This document shows, piece after piece, positions 27,346 to 35,420 of a DNA stretch of 64,000 nucleotides. The stretch's first letter is position 1; every line of letters starts with the position of its first letter. The position numbers and the translations under genes were made by a program. Source of the DNA: CAYTPI01 sp964439625 (GTDB lineage: Bacteria > Chloroflexota > Anaerolineae > Aggregatilineales > UBA3940). The DNA lies in the NCBI GenBank assembly GCA_964439625.1, contig CAYTPI010000004.1, forward strand, positions 124,001 through 188,000, in the 5' to 3' direction. The notes beneath the pieces were generated by a model, which saw nothing but the letters and a program-made list of their open reading frames with translations, was not told the DNA's origin and ran no database searches.

Positions 27346-28260
27346 CTAATCATCTGATAGATTATCCAACGCAGCATCAATGCGCTTGCGCAGTTCCTTT
27401 GGCATACGTTTACTCTCGTTGATGCGCAGCCCACCCCCAACCAATGACTTCGTGAACTCCTCCGCAAACGCCGTACAGCTTTCATAGCGCAGCTTGGGGT
27501 CTTTGTTGAGTACCTTCATCATCACTTTTTCCGCAGACTGCGGTAGGTCGGCCTCTAGCTCTGTTGGTGCTTGTGCGGTCTTCAGGACGTGCATTTGAAT
27601 AATCTTCATGGGGTTATCTGCCATGAACGGCACGGTTCCTGTGATCATTTGGTAGAGGACGATGCCCAACGAGTATTGGTCAGAGCGACCATCGAGTTCA
27701 TCCCCCATACACTGTTCTGGGCTGAGGAAGGCCGGTGTACCAACCAAGCCGCCCCCAGTAAGTTTCATAGACCCCTCTAGCAACTTGGCGATCCCAAAAT
27801 CTGCTAGGTAGACGTTATCTTCCTCATCGAGCAGTATGTTGGCAGGCTTCACATCACGGTGGAGAACCCCCTTTTTATGAGCATAGTCTAACGCTGATGC
27901 CACTTGGATCAGTAGGGCAGCGACTTTTTCATATGCCAGCTTGTCCTTATGGATGCGGTCTTCCAGAGAGCCACCGTCAATTAGCCGCATGGTCAGGTAG
28001 GTGTCGCTGTTTTCTTCGCCAAAACTGTGCACTGGGAGAATGTTGGGGTGCTCTAACATAGCGATAGCGCGTGCCTCTTGCTTGAAGCGCTGCCGAAATT
28101 CAGCCGCTTGTTGGCTGGGGCCGCGGCTGGCGAGAATCTTCAGGGCCACGAACCGGTCGAACGACGGATCGTAGGCTTTGTAGACTGACGAATGACCTCC
28201 CGCGCCAATCTGCTCGATGACGATGTACTTTCCATACCTACGTCCAGCCATCTCAGGCAT
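27346..28260 (-). CDS. soluble Ser/Thr protein kinase (Hanks type), second of a pair
   Basis: The 304-residue protein is nearly all kinase domain. It has the glycine-rich loop IGAGGHSSVYKAY, the ATP lysine in VALKIL, the catalytic HRDVKPANILL, the magnesium-binding DFGIAK and GTPAFLSPEQ in the activation region. The kinase domain ends near residue 270 and a short tail (RMPKELRKRIDAALDNLSDD) follows, with no membrane helix or sensor domain. This tail is shared with the neighbouring kinase. It lies 30 bases after that gene, so they form an operon. Possible readers of the phosphothreonine include the FHA kinase at 18.1 kb. Confidence 0.92.
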   Translation of the reverse strand: MPEMAGRRYGKYIVIEQIGAGGHSSVYKAYDPSFDRFVALKILASRGPSQQAAEFRQRFKQEARAIAMLEHPNILPVHSFGEENSDTYLTMRLIDGGSLEDRIHKDKLAYEKVAALLIQVASALDYAHKKGVLHRDVKPANILLDEEDNVYLADFGIAKLLEGSMKLTGGGLVGTPAFLSPEQCMGDELDGRSDQYSLGIVLYQMITGTVPFMADNPMKIIQMHVLKTAQAPTELEADLPQSAEKVMMKVLNKDPKLRYESCTAFAEEFTKSLVGGGLRINESKRMPKELRKRIDAALDNLSDD

Positions 28261-28290
28261 CGCGACTTACTCTCTTTTAGTGATCAGTAA

Positions 28291-29244
28291 TTACTTTTTG
28301 TCATTCTTCTTGGGCTTCTTCGGATTTTTAGGTGTGTCATCCATATCCAAAGAACCGAGGGCATCGTCAATGCGATTACGTAGTGCACGCGGCAAGCGGT
28401 TGCTGCCGCTAATCCGCAGACCTTTGCTGGTCACAGCATCGTAGAAGGCATCAGCTAAGGCTTTGCAGTTAGAAAAGCGTTCCTTTGGATATTTGGCAAG
28501 GCCTCTCATCATAACAACCTCAGCGGCCTCTGGCAGGTTATAGCGTAGTTCCTGCGGGTTGATTGGCTCCTTGCGGATGTGCATCTGAATGACCTTCATG
28601 GGGTTATCGTGGTCAAACGGGATGCGCCCCGTCACCATCTGGTAGAGCAGCACAGCCAGCGAATACTGGTCGGCAGCTGGGCCGACGTCTTCGCCGAGCG
28701 CCGTTTCTGGGCTCATGTAGGCCGGTGTACCGGGCAGTAGGTTACCGGTCAGTGTGCTGGACATCTCAACCATCTTTGCCAGCCCGAAGTCACTGAGGAA
28801 AGCATTGCGGTTGTTGTCCAACAGAACATTCTCGGGCTTTACATCGCGGTGAAGCACACCATGCTCGTGGGCATAGTCGAGTGCCAACGCTGATTCCGTT
28901 ATCAATCGGGCGATCTCGTCGAGTGGAATAGGCCCCTCATTTCCGATCATGTCTTCAAGCGACCCACCTGATAAAAAGCGCATTGCCAGATAAAGCTGAC
29001 CGTCCTGCTCGCCATAAGCGTAGATTGGCAAAATATGCAGGTGTTCGAGGCGGGCAATGGAACGGGCTTCGCGGTCGAAGCGAGCTCGGAAGTCGGCATC
29101 TCGCGCTAAATTTGGCAGCATTACTTTAACGGCTACATGACGATCGACGCCGGGTTCGTAAGCCTTATAAACCTCAGCCATGCCACCTTCGCCGATCTTT
29201 TCTAAGATTTTGTAGTGTCCAAGTGTACCGTTTTCTAACATCAT
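28291..29244 (-). CDS. soluble Ser/Thr protein kinase (Hanks type), first of a pair
   Basis: The 317-residue protein has every Hanks-type motif: IGEGGMAEVYKAY, VAVKVML, HRDVKPENVLL, DFGLAK and GTPAYMSPETAL. It carries no membrane anchor; the tail contains LPRALRNRIDDALGSLDMDD and ends in a lysine-rich stretch (NPKKPKKNDKK). The tail motif RxLRxRIDxALxxL occurs also in the downstream kinase. I place the start at the ATG at 29244, with AAAGGG six bases upstream; a TTG and another ATG flank it. The gene is first in a two-gene operon. Confidence 0.92.
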   Translation of the reverse strand: MMLENGTLGHYKILEKIGEGGMAEVYKAYEPGVDRHVAVKVMLPNLARDADFRARFDREARSIARLEHLHILPIYAYGEQDGQLYLAMRFLSGGSLEDMIGNEGPIPLDEIARLITESALALDYAHEHGVLHRDVKPENVLLDNNRNAFLSDFGLAKMVEMSSTLTGNLLPGTPAYMSPETALGEDVGPAADQYSLAVLLYQMVTGRIPFDHDNPMKVIQMHIRKEPINPQELRYNLPEAAEVVMMRGLAKYPKERFSNCKALADAFYDAVTSKGLRISGSNRLPRALRNRIDDALGSLDMDDTPKNPKKPKKNDKK

Positions 29245-29364
29245 CAAGACCCTTTCGAGTGCCAGTTCTTCCGATATTTTAACACAGTTATCTGTATGAC
29301 TTGAACATTATCCTGCCGAATCTAGTGTAGCCCATAGGAGATAGCCTCTGGTTGTGACGGGTTG

Positions 29365-30003
29365 TTACTGGTCGAAACCGCCCGCTTGCAGCAAAATGCC
29401 ATCCCAAATAAAGACATTTTCTCGCTCGCGAATAATGAGAATACCCTCGTCAACGCCGTTCGGGCCCCAGCCTGCGGTCAACACAAATGCTTCGCCGCTA
29501 CCAAAGAACTCTTCCGGTGGCTGGCCTAGGATGGCAGTTAAGTCCGCGTCAGCTACTTCTGTCAATGTGGCAGCATTCGATAAGATGCCTGTTTGGAGTA
29601 ACTCTACAGCCTCTGCTGGTTCAACACCGGCGGGTTCTTCGCCCAAATAAACGATGGTAAACGGGTTACCCATGTAAGCCTCTAGGATGGCGTAGTCTCG
29701 TGTGGTTGGGCTTAAGTCTGCAAGGAGCTGATCAACAAATGCGCCCGCGGAATCAAAATCCGCTCCAGGTGGCGGGACTGGTGTTGGGGTTGGTGCGTTG
29801 GGGTCAAAGTCAGGAAGGGACGCAATGTATACCGCTGTAGCGGCTCCGGCAGTACCCGTCGCCTGCCGCTCTGGGCTAAGCTCAGAGACCGCTGGTGCTA
29901 CTTCGTCGGCTGATGTGTTTGCCCCGCCGAGCGGCGCACATGCTAACGCTGCGGCAGCACTAAACACGGCGACAATCCCTAACATGTGGTGGTGTCTACG
30001 CAT
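29365..30003 (-). CDS. lipoprotein, paralogue of the product of 30896-31633
   Basis: The 212-residue product has a lipoprotein-like signal (FSAAAALAC, cysteine at residue 22), a proline/threonine linker (PNAPTPTPVPPPG) and a C-terminal domain of about 130 residues. That domain contains TTRDYAILEAYMGNPF, LTAGWGPNGVDEGILII and IWDGILLQAGGFD, all of which have counterparts in the lipoprotein at 30896-31633. The ATG at 30003 has GAGG five bases upstream. The domain is not one I recognise. The gene is divergent from the cysteine-rich peptide gene. Confidence 0.68.
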   Translation of the reverse strand: MRRHHHMLGIVAVFSAAAALACAPLGGANTSADEVAPAVSELSPERQATGTAGAATAVYIASLPDFDPNAPTPTPVPPPGADFDSAGAFVDQLLADLSPTTRDYAILEAYMGNPFTIVYLGEEPAGVEPAEAVELLQTGILSNAATLTEVADADLTAILGQPPEEFFGSGEAFVLTAGWGPNGVDEGILIIRERENVFIWDGILLQAGGFDQ

Positions 30004-30128
30004 TGGAACCTCAATCTAAGAACGAAATCAAGTAGTGGGTATTTGCCACCCACAAATAAAGCCTGATTCTTGCTAATTTGAGACAGGCTTGCCAATTTTG
30101 CGTCTTTTTCTTTGATTATCCGTCTACA

Positions 30129-30150
30129 TAAATGAAGCACGTTTCATTTA
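30129..30150. promoter_or_regulatory. perfect palindrome, probable operator
   Basis: TAAATGAA and TTCATTTA flank six bases (GCACGT). The element ends one base before the ribosome-binding site GAGAGG of the cysteine-rich peptide gene. Its symmetry and position suggest a repressor-binding site. Confidence 0.5.
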
Positions 30151-30163
30151 GAGAGGAATACAA

Positions 30164-30259
30164 ATGTACATCTATTTGAGGGCGAACGGCCCGCAAGAAC
30201 CATGCTGCTGCCCGGACTGTGACCCCGGCTGCTGCTGTGAGACTGGCGTTTGCTGCTAG
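30164..30259 (+). CDS. cysteine-rich 31-residue peptide
   Basis: A complete frame from ATG 30164 to TAG 30257-30259 encodes MYIYLRANGPQEP followed by CCCPDCDPGCCCETGVCC. Nine of the last 18 residues are cysteine, in the pattern CCC-x2-C-x3-CCC-x4-CC. GAGAGG lies eight bases before the ATG, a perfect 8-bp palindrome lies just upstream and a 15-bp terminator hairpin lies 22 bases after the stop, so this looks like a complete regulated transcription unit. No signal peptide is seen. A metal-binding, metallothionein-like or persulfide-reactive role is plausible but unproven; I know no family for it. The sigma factor gene downstream also ends in cysteines. Confidence 0.6.
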   Translation: MYIYLRANGPQEPCCCPDCDPGCCCETGVCC

Positions 30260-30281
30260 TTAGTAGCTAATCAACTTGAGT

Positions 30282-30325
30282 AAGCCATGAACTGGGTCAA
30301 ATCACTGCATCCCAGTTCATGGCTT
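30282..30325 (+). terminator. strong terminator after the cysteine-rich peptide gene
   Basis: AAGCCATGAACTGGG and its exact complement form a 15-bp stem with a 14-base loop, followed by TTGAGC and with TTTT at the stem end. It separates the peptide gene from the sigma factor gene. Confidence 0.75.
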
Positions 30326-30331
30326 TTGAGC

Positions 30332-30337
30332 TATACT
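30332..30337 (+). promoter_or_regulatory. candidate -10 box just before the sigma factor gene
   Basis: TATACT lies six bases before the ATG at 30344, so transcription might begin at the start codon itself. No clear -35 hexamer is seen. Confidence 0.35.
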
Positions 30338-30343
30338 TAAGGC

Positions 30344-30892
30344 ATGATAATGGTTTCAAATGAACAATGGGCAGCGTATCGTGACCAACTGCGTCACTTC
30401 ATTCAGCGGCGCATTGCCGACCCGCAAGCGGCAGAAGATGTACTGCAAACGGTGCTGCTGAAGGCCATCGAACAGCTTGATACGTTACAGAACACCGAGC
30501 GGCTTCGCGCTTGGCTCTACCAGATCGCCCGTAACAGCATCGCCGATTATCATCGCTGCAGGCGCAGCATGCCCTTGCCAGAAAACATTCCTATTGAAGC
30601 TGGGGCGGATGATGCCTCTAGCCTAGGCTGTGACCTGTTGCATGCGGTTGATAACTTGCCATCTAAGTACCAACAAGCGCTGCTGCTTTATGAAATCGAA
30701 GGGGTGCCGCAGAAGGAAATCGCTGAGCGGCTGGACCTGAGTGTATCGGGTGCTAAGTCACGGGTGCAGCGCGCTCGGCAAATGCTGCGGGATGTTGTCC
30801 TAGACTGCTGCGACGTGGTGCGGGATCGCCGTGGCGGACCGATTGAGTTTGTGCCCCGTTCACCGGGCAACTGCCAGTGCGGTGTACATTAG
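30344..30892 (+). CDS. sigZ: ECF-type RNA polymerase sigma factor, SigZ-like, with Cys-containing tail
   Basis: The 182-residue protein has a sigma-70 region 2 (AAEDVLQTVLLKAIEQLD, then RAWLYQIARNSIADYHR) and a region 4 helix-turn-helix (VPQKEIAERLDLSVSGAKSRVQRARQML). The C-terminal extension LDCCDVVRDRRGGPIEF to NCQCGVH holds four cysteines (C155, C156, C177, C179). A comparable cysteine-containing tail is a feature of SigZ-type sigma factors as I recall them. No anti-sigma gene is adjacent. The start is either ATG 30344, next to the -10 box, or ATG 30350 with AAGG seven bases upstream. The tail may sense metal or redox state. Confidence 0.88.
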   Translation: MIMVSNEQWAAYRDQLRHFIQRRIADPQAAEDVLQTVLLKAIEQLDTLQNTERLRAWLYQIARNSIADYHRCRRSMPLPENIPIEAGADDASSLGCDLLHAVDNLPSKYQQALLLYEIEGVPQKEIAERLDLSVSGAKSRVQRARQMLRDVVLDCCDVVRDRRGGPIEFVPRSPGNCQCGVH

Positions 30893-30895
30893 GCC

Positions 30896-31633
30896 TTACC
30901 CGTCCGGCGCGTCGAAGCCGTCCATGTCCAAAATGACTCCGGCCCAACGGTAGCCTGAGCCGTCATTGCTTGCCACAATTAGGATTGCATCCGCGTTGCC
31001 ATCAAGCCAGCCCTCCGTCAGCAAAAAGTAAACGGCATCGGGGTGGGCTTCTTGAGGGTCGTACCCTAACAGCGCTGGAATGTTGGCGTCGTCCCCAAAG
31101 CTGTAGCTAAAGGTGTTTCGTATGGGAAGCAAGTCGTCTTCTAGTTGACGTCGGGCATCAGCGGGGGCCAACTCGCGCTCTGCAATGTTAACGCCCGTCA
31201 CCAGAAATACGTCTCCGCCTATCAGGGTTTGTAGTTCGTCGTAGTCACGCGGGCCGCTGGAGAGTGTGTCAACTAATGTTTGTTGAAAGCGATCAAAGAC
31301 TGCCCCAGAGGGGCCGCGATAAACGGGTAAGCTGGGGTTAAAGGTCGGTGTGATCGTTGGCGGGCCAGCATTTCCATCTTGCGTGGTCTCAACTGCCTCC
31401 GGTTGCTCAACTTGATCAACGCGAGAGGGTGCGGGCCCAGTCCGGGTGGGGCCAGGTGCTTGTGTCCCAGTTGTTTCAGGTTCGGGTTGTGTATTTGGTA
31501 CTTGGCTTGCGATAACGGGAGTCAGTGTTTCGATAGACTCTCCGTTGCTTGTAGCTGGGGCATTGCAGGCCAACATAGCCGCAATCAATACGATGCTGAC
31601 AATGACTAAGTGCGGTGTGGCCTGCGTTTTCAT
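30896..31633 (-). CDS. lipoprotein, paralogue of the product of 29365-30003
   Basis: The 245-residue product has a lipoprotein signal (VLIAAMLAC, cysteine at residue 23), a long linker rich in T, P, E and Q (residues 25-115), and a C-terminal domain with GPRDYDELQTLIGGDVF, ALLGYDPQEAHPDAVYFLLTEGW, and YRWAGVILDMDGFD. These correspond one to one with the lipoprotein at 29365-30003. Its stop codon is only 3 bases from that of the convergent sigma factor gene. The YkvA-like gene ends 15 bases upstream of its start, so the two may share a transcript. Confidence 0.68.
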   Translation of the reverse strand: MKTQATPHLVIVSIVLIAAMLACNAPATSNGESIETLTPVIASQVPNTQPEPETTGTQAPGPTRTGPAPSRVDQVEQPEAVETTQDGNAGPPTITPTFNPSLPVYRGPSGAVFDRFQQTLVDTLSSGPRDYDELQTLIGGDVFLVTGVNIAERELAPADARRQLEDDLLPIRNTFSYSFGDDANIPALLGYDPQEAHPDAVYFLLTEGWLDGNADAILIVASNDGSGYRWAGVILDMDGFDAPDG

Positions 31634-31648
31634 TTGTGCGTTTGCTTC

Positions 31649-32020
31649 TTACTCGCCACCCGAGTCGAGCTCAGGGAATTGGTCATCAATGAAGCCAAAC
31701 TGCCGCGCATACTCCTCGACAACTTCATTGGGGCTGGTTTGGATGAACAAGTTGAGCGCGAAAACAATCAATGTTAAGTCGTCAATGATGCCAACTGGCC
31801 CAACGACGATCTCCGGGATGAAATCCAATGGAGAAAGAACATAGGCCACCGTCAGGATTGGGATAAGCTTGGAGGCAATGCTGACCCGCTCGTCGAATAA
31901 CAGTTTCCACCCAATGCGCCCTTGGCGAAACAACGTAGTAAACAGTCCAAGGCGTTGGCCCAATGGGTTTACTATCCCCATCTTATCTGTCAAGCTGGTT
32001 TGCTCATTATCATTAGCCAT
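31649..32020 (-). CDS. YkvA/DUF1232 family membrane protein
   Basis: The 123-residue protein contains the DUF1232 (YkvA) core: KLIPILTVAYVLSPLDFIPE followed by VGIIDDLTLIVFALNLFI. Two hydrophobic segments span residues about 48-100. The function of the family is not established. The first 30 residues are polar, and the last 15 are acidic. It is transcribed on the minus strand just upstream of the second paralogous lipoprotein, and divergent from the LysM peptidase gene. Confidence 0.85.
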   Translation of the reverse strand: MANDNEQTSLTDKMGIVNPLGQRLGLFTTLFRQGRIGWKLLFDERVSIASKLIPILTVAYVLSPLDFIPEIVVGPVGIIDDLTLIVFALNLFIQTSPNEVVEEYARQFGFIDDQFPELDSGGE

Positions 32021-32145
32021 CCGCAGGTCCTCTCGTAGACTTTATACAGGCTTCTTTATACGTATTGTACAGGCTGTGGGGTTGTTGTCGAAATATCATC
32101 CGCAGGACTGCCTGCTGCGCCACAGCACGCACGCTGGAAAGAGGC

Positions 32146-32151
32146 TATAAT
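32146..32151 (+). promoter_or_regulatory. candidate -10 box, leaderless start for the LysM-M23 gene
   Basis: TATAAT ends eight bases before the ATG at 32160. The only GAGG (32141-32144) lies before this box, so translation would have to be leaderless. Confidence 0.45.
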
Positions 32152-32159
32152 GCCAAGCT

Positions 32160-33635
32160 ATGGAGCCGTTCCGACCGATACCAACAGATAAATTATTGTC
32201 TAAGCGCACTAAATTTCTCTTTACAGTTGGTGTACTGAGTTTATTCGTGGCTTTGCCGATTCTGGCATTGCTTGCTGTCTACCTGCGTGGACGTAGCCAA
32301 TCGCTAACGGGCGAGCCAGTCGTTCTCGTCCGTGAGGAGGACTCGCTGGCAGATATTGCCAGGCGCAGTGAGATTGACGTTGACGTTATTCTGCTGGCTA
32401 ACGGCTTAGCCTCAGCCGAGCAAGTTTATGTGGGGCAGCAGTTGGTACTGCCCGTCCCTAGTCGGGATGGCTTGCTTCACACTGTCCAGCCCGGTGATTC
32501 GCTGGCATTAATCGCGACGCGGTATGGTGTCCCCTTCGATTTGCTGCGCGAACGCAATGCAATGACGCAAACAACGACCGTCTACAGTGGGCAGCAGGTG
32601 GTTATTCCAGTTGAAGCAAGTTATTTACTTCAATCTACTGACCAAGAAGGGGACCCCATCTTCATGACGCACCGCGTCCAGCGTGGTGATACGCTCTATC
32701 GCATCAGCCTTATTTATAATGTCAGCGTTGACGAGATTATCGCCGTCAATGGTCTTGCTACCCCTAATGTGCTGGTACCTGGGCTTGATCTGCGGATACC
32801 GGTTGGGGTGCGCGCCGCTTATAACGCTGACGAAGCGTCTGCTGCTGAGGCCCCCGCCACCGAGCCAGTTAGGCATACAGTCGCTTTTGGTGACACGCTA
32901 GCACAGATCGCTATCAAGTACGATGTCACACTGGACGGACTGATTGCCGCTAATGGCATCGCCAACCCAGATGCCATCGAAGTGGGGCAAGTCTTGGTGA
33001 TACCGCTGCCAGGGGCTGCGGCTCGTCCTGAACCGGCAGAGGCCGCTACGGTGCATACCGTTGTCGTGGGGGAAACCCTGCCAGAGATCGCCATGCGCTA
33101 CAACGTGACGCTCCACACGCTGGCAGTAGCCAATCAAATCAGCAACCCGAACCGCATTTTTCCCGGCCTTGTCCTGACTATTCCGGGTGCCCAAGTCGGG
33201 CAGGACAGCATCACCAAGGCCAGCGTTGGGCCGGGTCTGTGCACAGAGGTTGCGGTTGAACGCTCTGGTTCGGGGTATTTTGCCCGGCCCACAGCGGGTT
33301 ATCGCTTGAGCCAACCATTTCGCTCTGGGCACAGCGGCGTTGATCTGGCGAACGATATCAACACGTTGATTGTGGCTGCCGATGGCGGCACGACTGTCTA
33401 TTCAGGCTGGAACCCGGCAGGGTATGGCAACCTTGTGGTGCTCGACCATGGCAACGGTTGGCGCACCTACTACGCCCATCTCAACACAATCACCGTTGGC
33501 TGTGGTGACTGGGTTTCCCGCGGAAATACCGTCGGCCTGATGGGCAGTACCGGCAACAGCACTGGCCCGCATCTTCACTTTGAACTGCTGCGGTTTGGCT
33601 TACCCGTCAACCCGGCAGGCTACATCCGCTTTTAA
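32160..33635 (+). CDS. LysM-repeat M23 metallopeptidase
   Basis: The 491-residue protein has one N-terminal membrane helix (about residues 18-42), so it is anchored and faces the outside. Five LysM repeats follow, each with a motif such as GDTLxxIAxxYxV and VGQxLxIP (residues about 55-350); they bind N-acetylglucosamine chains. The C-terminal M23 endopeptidase domain has HSGVDLA with the zinc His and Asp, YYAHL and GPHLHFEL with the second zinc histidine and catalytic His. All active-site residues are present, so it is predicted to cleave peptidoglycan cross-links. The SulP gene follows by 49 bases. The start codon has no close Shine-Dalgarno. Confidence 0.92.
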   Translation: MEPFRPIPTDKLLSKRTKFLFTVGVLSLFVALPILALLAVYLRGRSQSLTGEPVVLVREEDSLADIARRSEIDVDVILLANGLASAEQVYVGQQLVLPVPSRDGLLHTVQPGDSLALIATRYGVPFDLLRERNAMTQTTTVYSGQQVVIPVEASYLLQSTDQEGDPIFMTHRVQRGDTLYRISLIYNVSVDEIIAVNGLATPNVLVPGLDLRIPVGVRAAYNADEASAAEAPATEPVRHTVAFGDTLAQIAIKYDVTLDGLIAANGIANPDAIEVGQVLVIPLPGAAARPEPAEAATVHTVVVGETLPEIAMRYNVTLHTLAVANQISNPNRIFPGLVLTIPGAQVGQDSITKASVGPGLCTEVAVERSGSGYFARPTAGYRLSQPFRSGHSGVDLANDINTLIVAADGGTTVYSGWNPAGYGNLVVLDHGNGWRTYYAHLNTITVGCGDWVSRGNTVGLMGSTGNSTGPHLHFELLRFGLPVNPAGYIRF

Positions 33636-33684
33636 ATCGCCACTGTGCTATGCTTTAGCTCGTTTCTGTTGCTCATCAGGCATT

Positions 33685-35400
33685 ATGGCACCTCCATTAG
33701 ACTCTAAAAAGCTTGCCGCTCTATTGCACCGTGTGCTGCCAATTACCCGGATTGTTTCTAGTTATACGGTCGGTCGGCTTGTTAACGATCTGCTTGCGGG
33801 CTTAACGGTTGCCGTCTTGATTGTGCCACATAGCATCGCCCAAGCATCATTAGCGAGTATGCCGCCGCAGGCTGGTTTGTATTCAGCGATTGCTACTTCT
33901 CTTGTCTACGGTTTGTTTGGCCCCAGTCGGACGCTGGCAGTTGGCCCAGTGGCTTTGACGGCAATCATCAGTGCAACCGGAGTTACGGCTCTTAACCTTG
34001 AATCGCCTTGGGCATTTGCTGCTGCCGTCAGCATGGTCGCTGTTGTGGCGGGTTTCTTCCAAATGACGTTGGGCCTGCTGCGCCTGGGCTTTTTAACGCA
34101 GTATCTCAGTGTGCCAATGCTGCGCGGCCTGCTCACTGCGATCGCGTGCATTATTGCGCTCAATGAGGTCGATCACTTATTGGGCATTGACGTACCGCGC
34201 CAACCCTCGACTGTGCAGTTGGTGAGCCAGCTCTGGCAGTCCCGCACTCAGGTTGAGCCTGAGTCGCTGTTGTTGGGCTTGGGGGGTATCAGCCTGCTGC
34301 TGCTAATCCGTGATGGACTGCCGCATCTTCTTGAAAACGCGGTGGTGCCAGCTTGGGTTAAGTCGCTTGCGCCAAACTTGGGACCGCTGGTCGTGGTGAT
34401 TCTGGGGGCAGGGGCCGTCAGTTTTTTTGATCTACGGTCGGTGCAGGTGGTCGGTGCACTGCCTCGCAGACTACTTGCACCGGCCTTACCCATCGTTGAG
34501 GCTCAAACGATGATTGGCCTGCTGCGTACTGGGCTAACAGTTGGCCTGCTGTCCTATGTGCAGTCTATTGTGATGGCACGCCACCTTGCCAACCGGACGA
34601 ATCACATAGTTGCCAACAATCAGGAGTTAGTTGCACTGGGGCTGGCGAATGTCGCGTCCGGGATGCTGGGCGGGTTCGCTGTTGCGGGGAGTGTGTCGCG
34701 TTCCATGGTGAACTATTCCGCTGGTGCAAGGACGGGTATTGCGTCGATTGCGACAGGTGGCGCGCTTGTGATCGGGGTGCTTGTTGCTGCGCCGCTGTTC
34801 GGCTTGCTGCCCTACCCGATCTTGGCTGCAATTGTCATAGCTGCCGTCTCAACGCTGCTAGACGTGCAATCATTGCTGCTGGTCTGGCGGTGCAGTCGGG
34901 CTGAAGCCGCCGTATGGATCATAACGTTTGTGGTCGTGCTGGCGGCTGGTATCGAACAGGGCTTGTTGGTCGGCGTTGTGGTCGCGTTGGTGTTGGCCTT
35001 TTGGCAGCAGCAGGGTTGGGGGCGCAGCGTTGAAGAAATAGCGCTCACCTGCTCGCAAGCTAGATTGCTGAGACTACCCTCTCATCTGACTTTGCTGACT
35101 GTGCCAATGACAGTAAAAGTTGTTAATGATATTGCTAACAACGATTCTGTCACCCAAATTGTCATTGACTGTCAGCAGATAGTACTAGCGGACTATACGG
35201 CTTCTGCTACACTCAAGAATACAGGGTTAACTTTGAACCAACAGGGTGTGTCCCTCCACTGGGCTGCTGGGGAATTTTCAACACACCTCACAACGGTAAA
35301 AACGACTGAGATGTTCTGGGGCAAGAAGATCGACCCACTTGACGCACTTTTGCATGAGCTTGGCTGTGCTAAGGCAGATGATCTAACAAGTCTACGTTGA
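33685..35400 (+). CDS. SulP family anion transporter
   Basis: The 571-residue protein is a SulP/SLC26-type carrier, which moves sulfate, bicarbonate or other anions. It shows the family N-terminus (NDLLAGLTVAVLIVPHSIAQASLASMPPQAGLYSAI is a continuous match), the GPSRTLAVGPVAL segment and about 12 to 14 membrane helices to residue 465. The C-terminal 100 residues are a STAS-like domain. The start at ATG 33685 has AGG six bases upstream and gives the expected N-terminus; a longer frame from 33580 would overlap the M23 gene. Substrate not predictable. Confidence 0.9.
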   Translation: MAPPLDSKKLAALLHRVLPITRIVSSYTVGRLVNDLLAGLTVAVLIVPHSIAQASLASMPPQAGLYSAIATSLVYGLFGPSRTLAVGPVALTAIISATGVTALNLESPWAFAAAVSMVAVVAGFFQMTLGLLRLGFLTQYLSVPMLRGLLTAIACIIALNEVDHLLGIDVPRQPSTVQLVSQLWQSRTQVEPESLLLGLGGISLLLLIRDGLPHLLENAVVPAWVKSLAPNLGPLVVVILGAGAVSFFDLRSVQVVGALPRRLLAPALPIVEAQTMIGLLRTGLTVGLLSYVQSIVMARHLANRTNHIVANNQELVALGLANVASGMLGGFAVAGSVSRSMVNYSAGARTGIASIATGGALVIGVLVAAPLFGLLPYPILAAIVIAAVSTLLDVQSLLLVWRCSRAEAAVWIITFVVVLAAGIEQGLLVGVVVALVLAFWQQQGWGRSVEEIALTCSQARLLRLPSHLTLLTVPMTVKVVNDIANNDSVTQIVIDCQQIVLADYTASATLKNTGLTLNQQGVSLHWAAGEFSTHLTTVKTTEMFWGKKIDPLDALLHELGCAKADDLTSLR

Positions 35401-35420
35401 GTCCCTAGAGCAGACATTAA

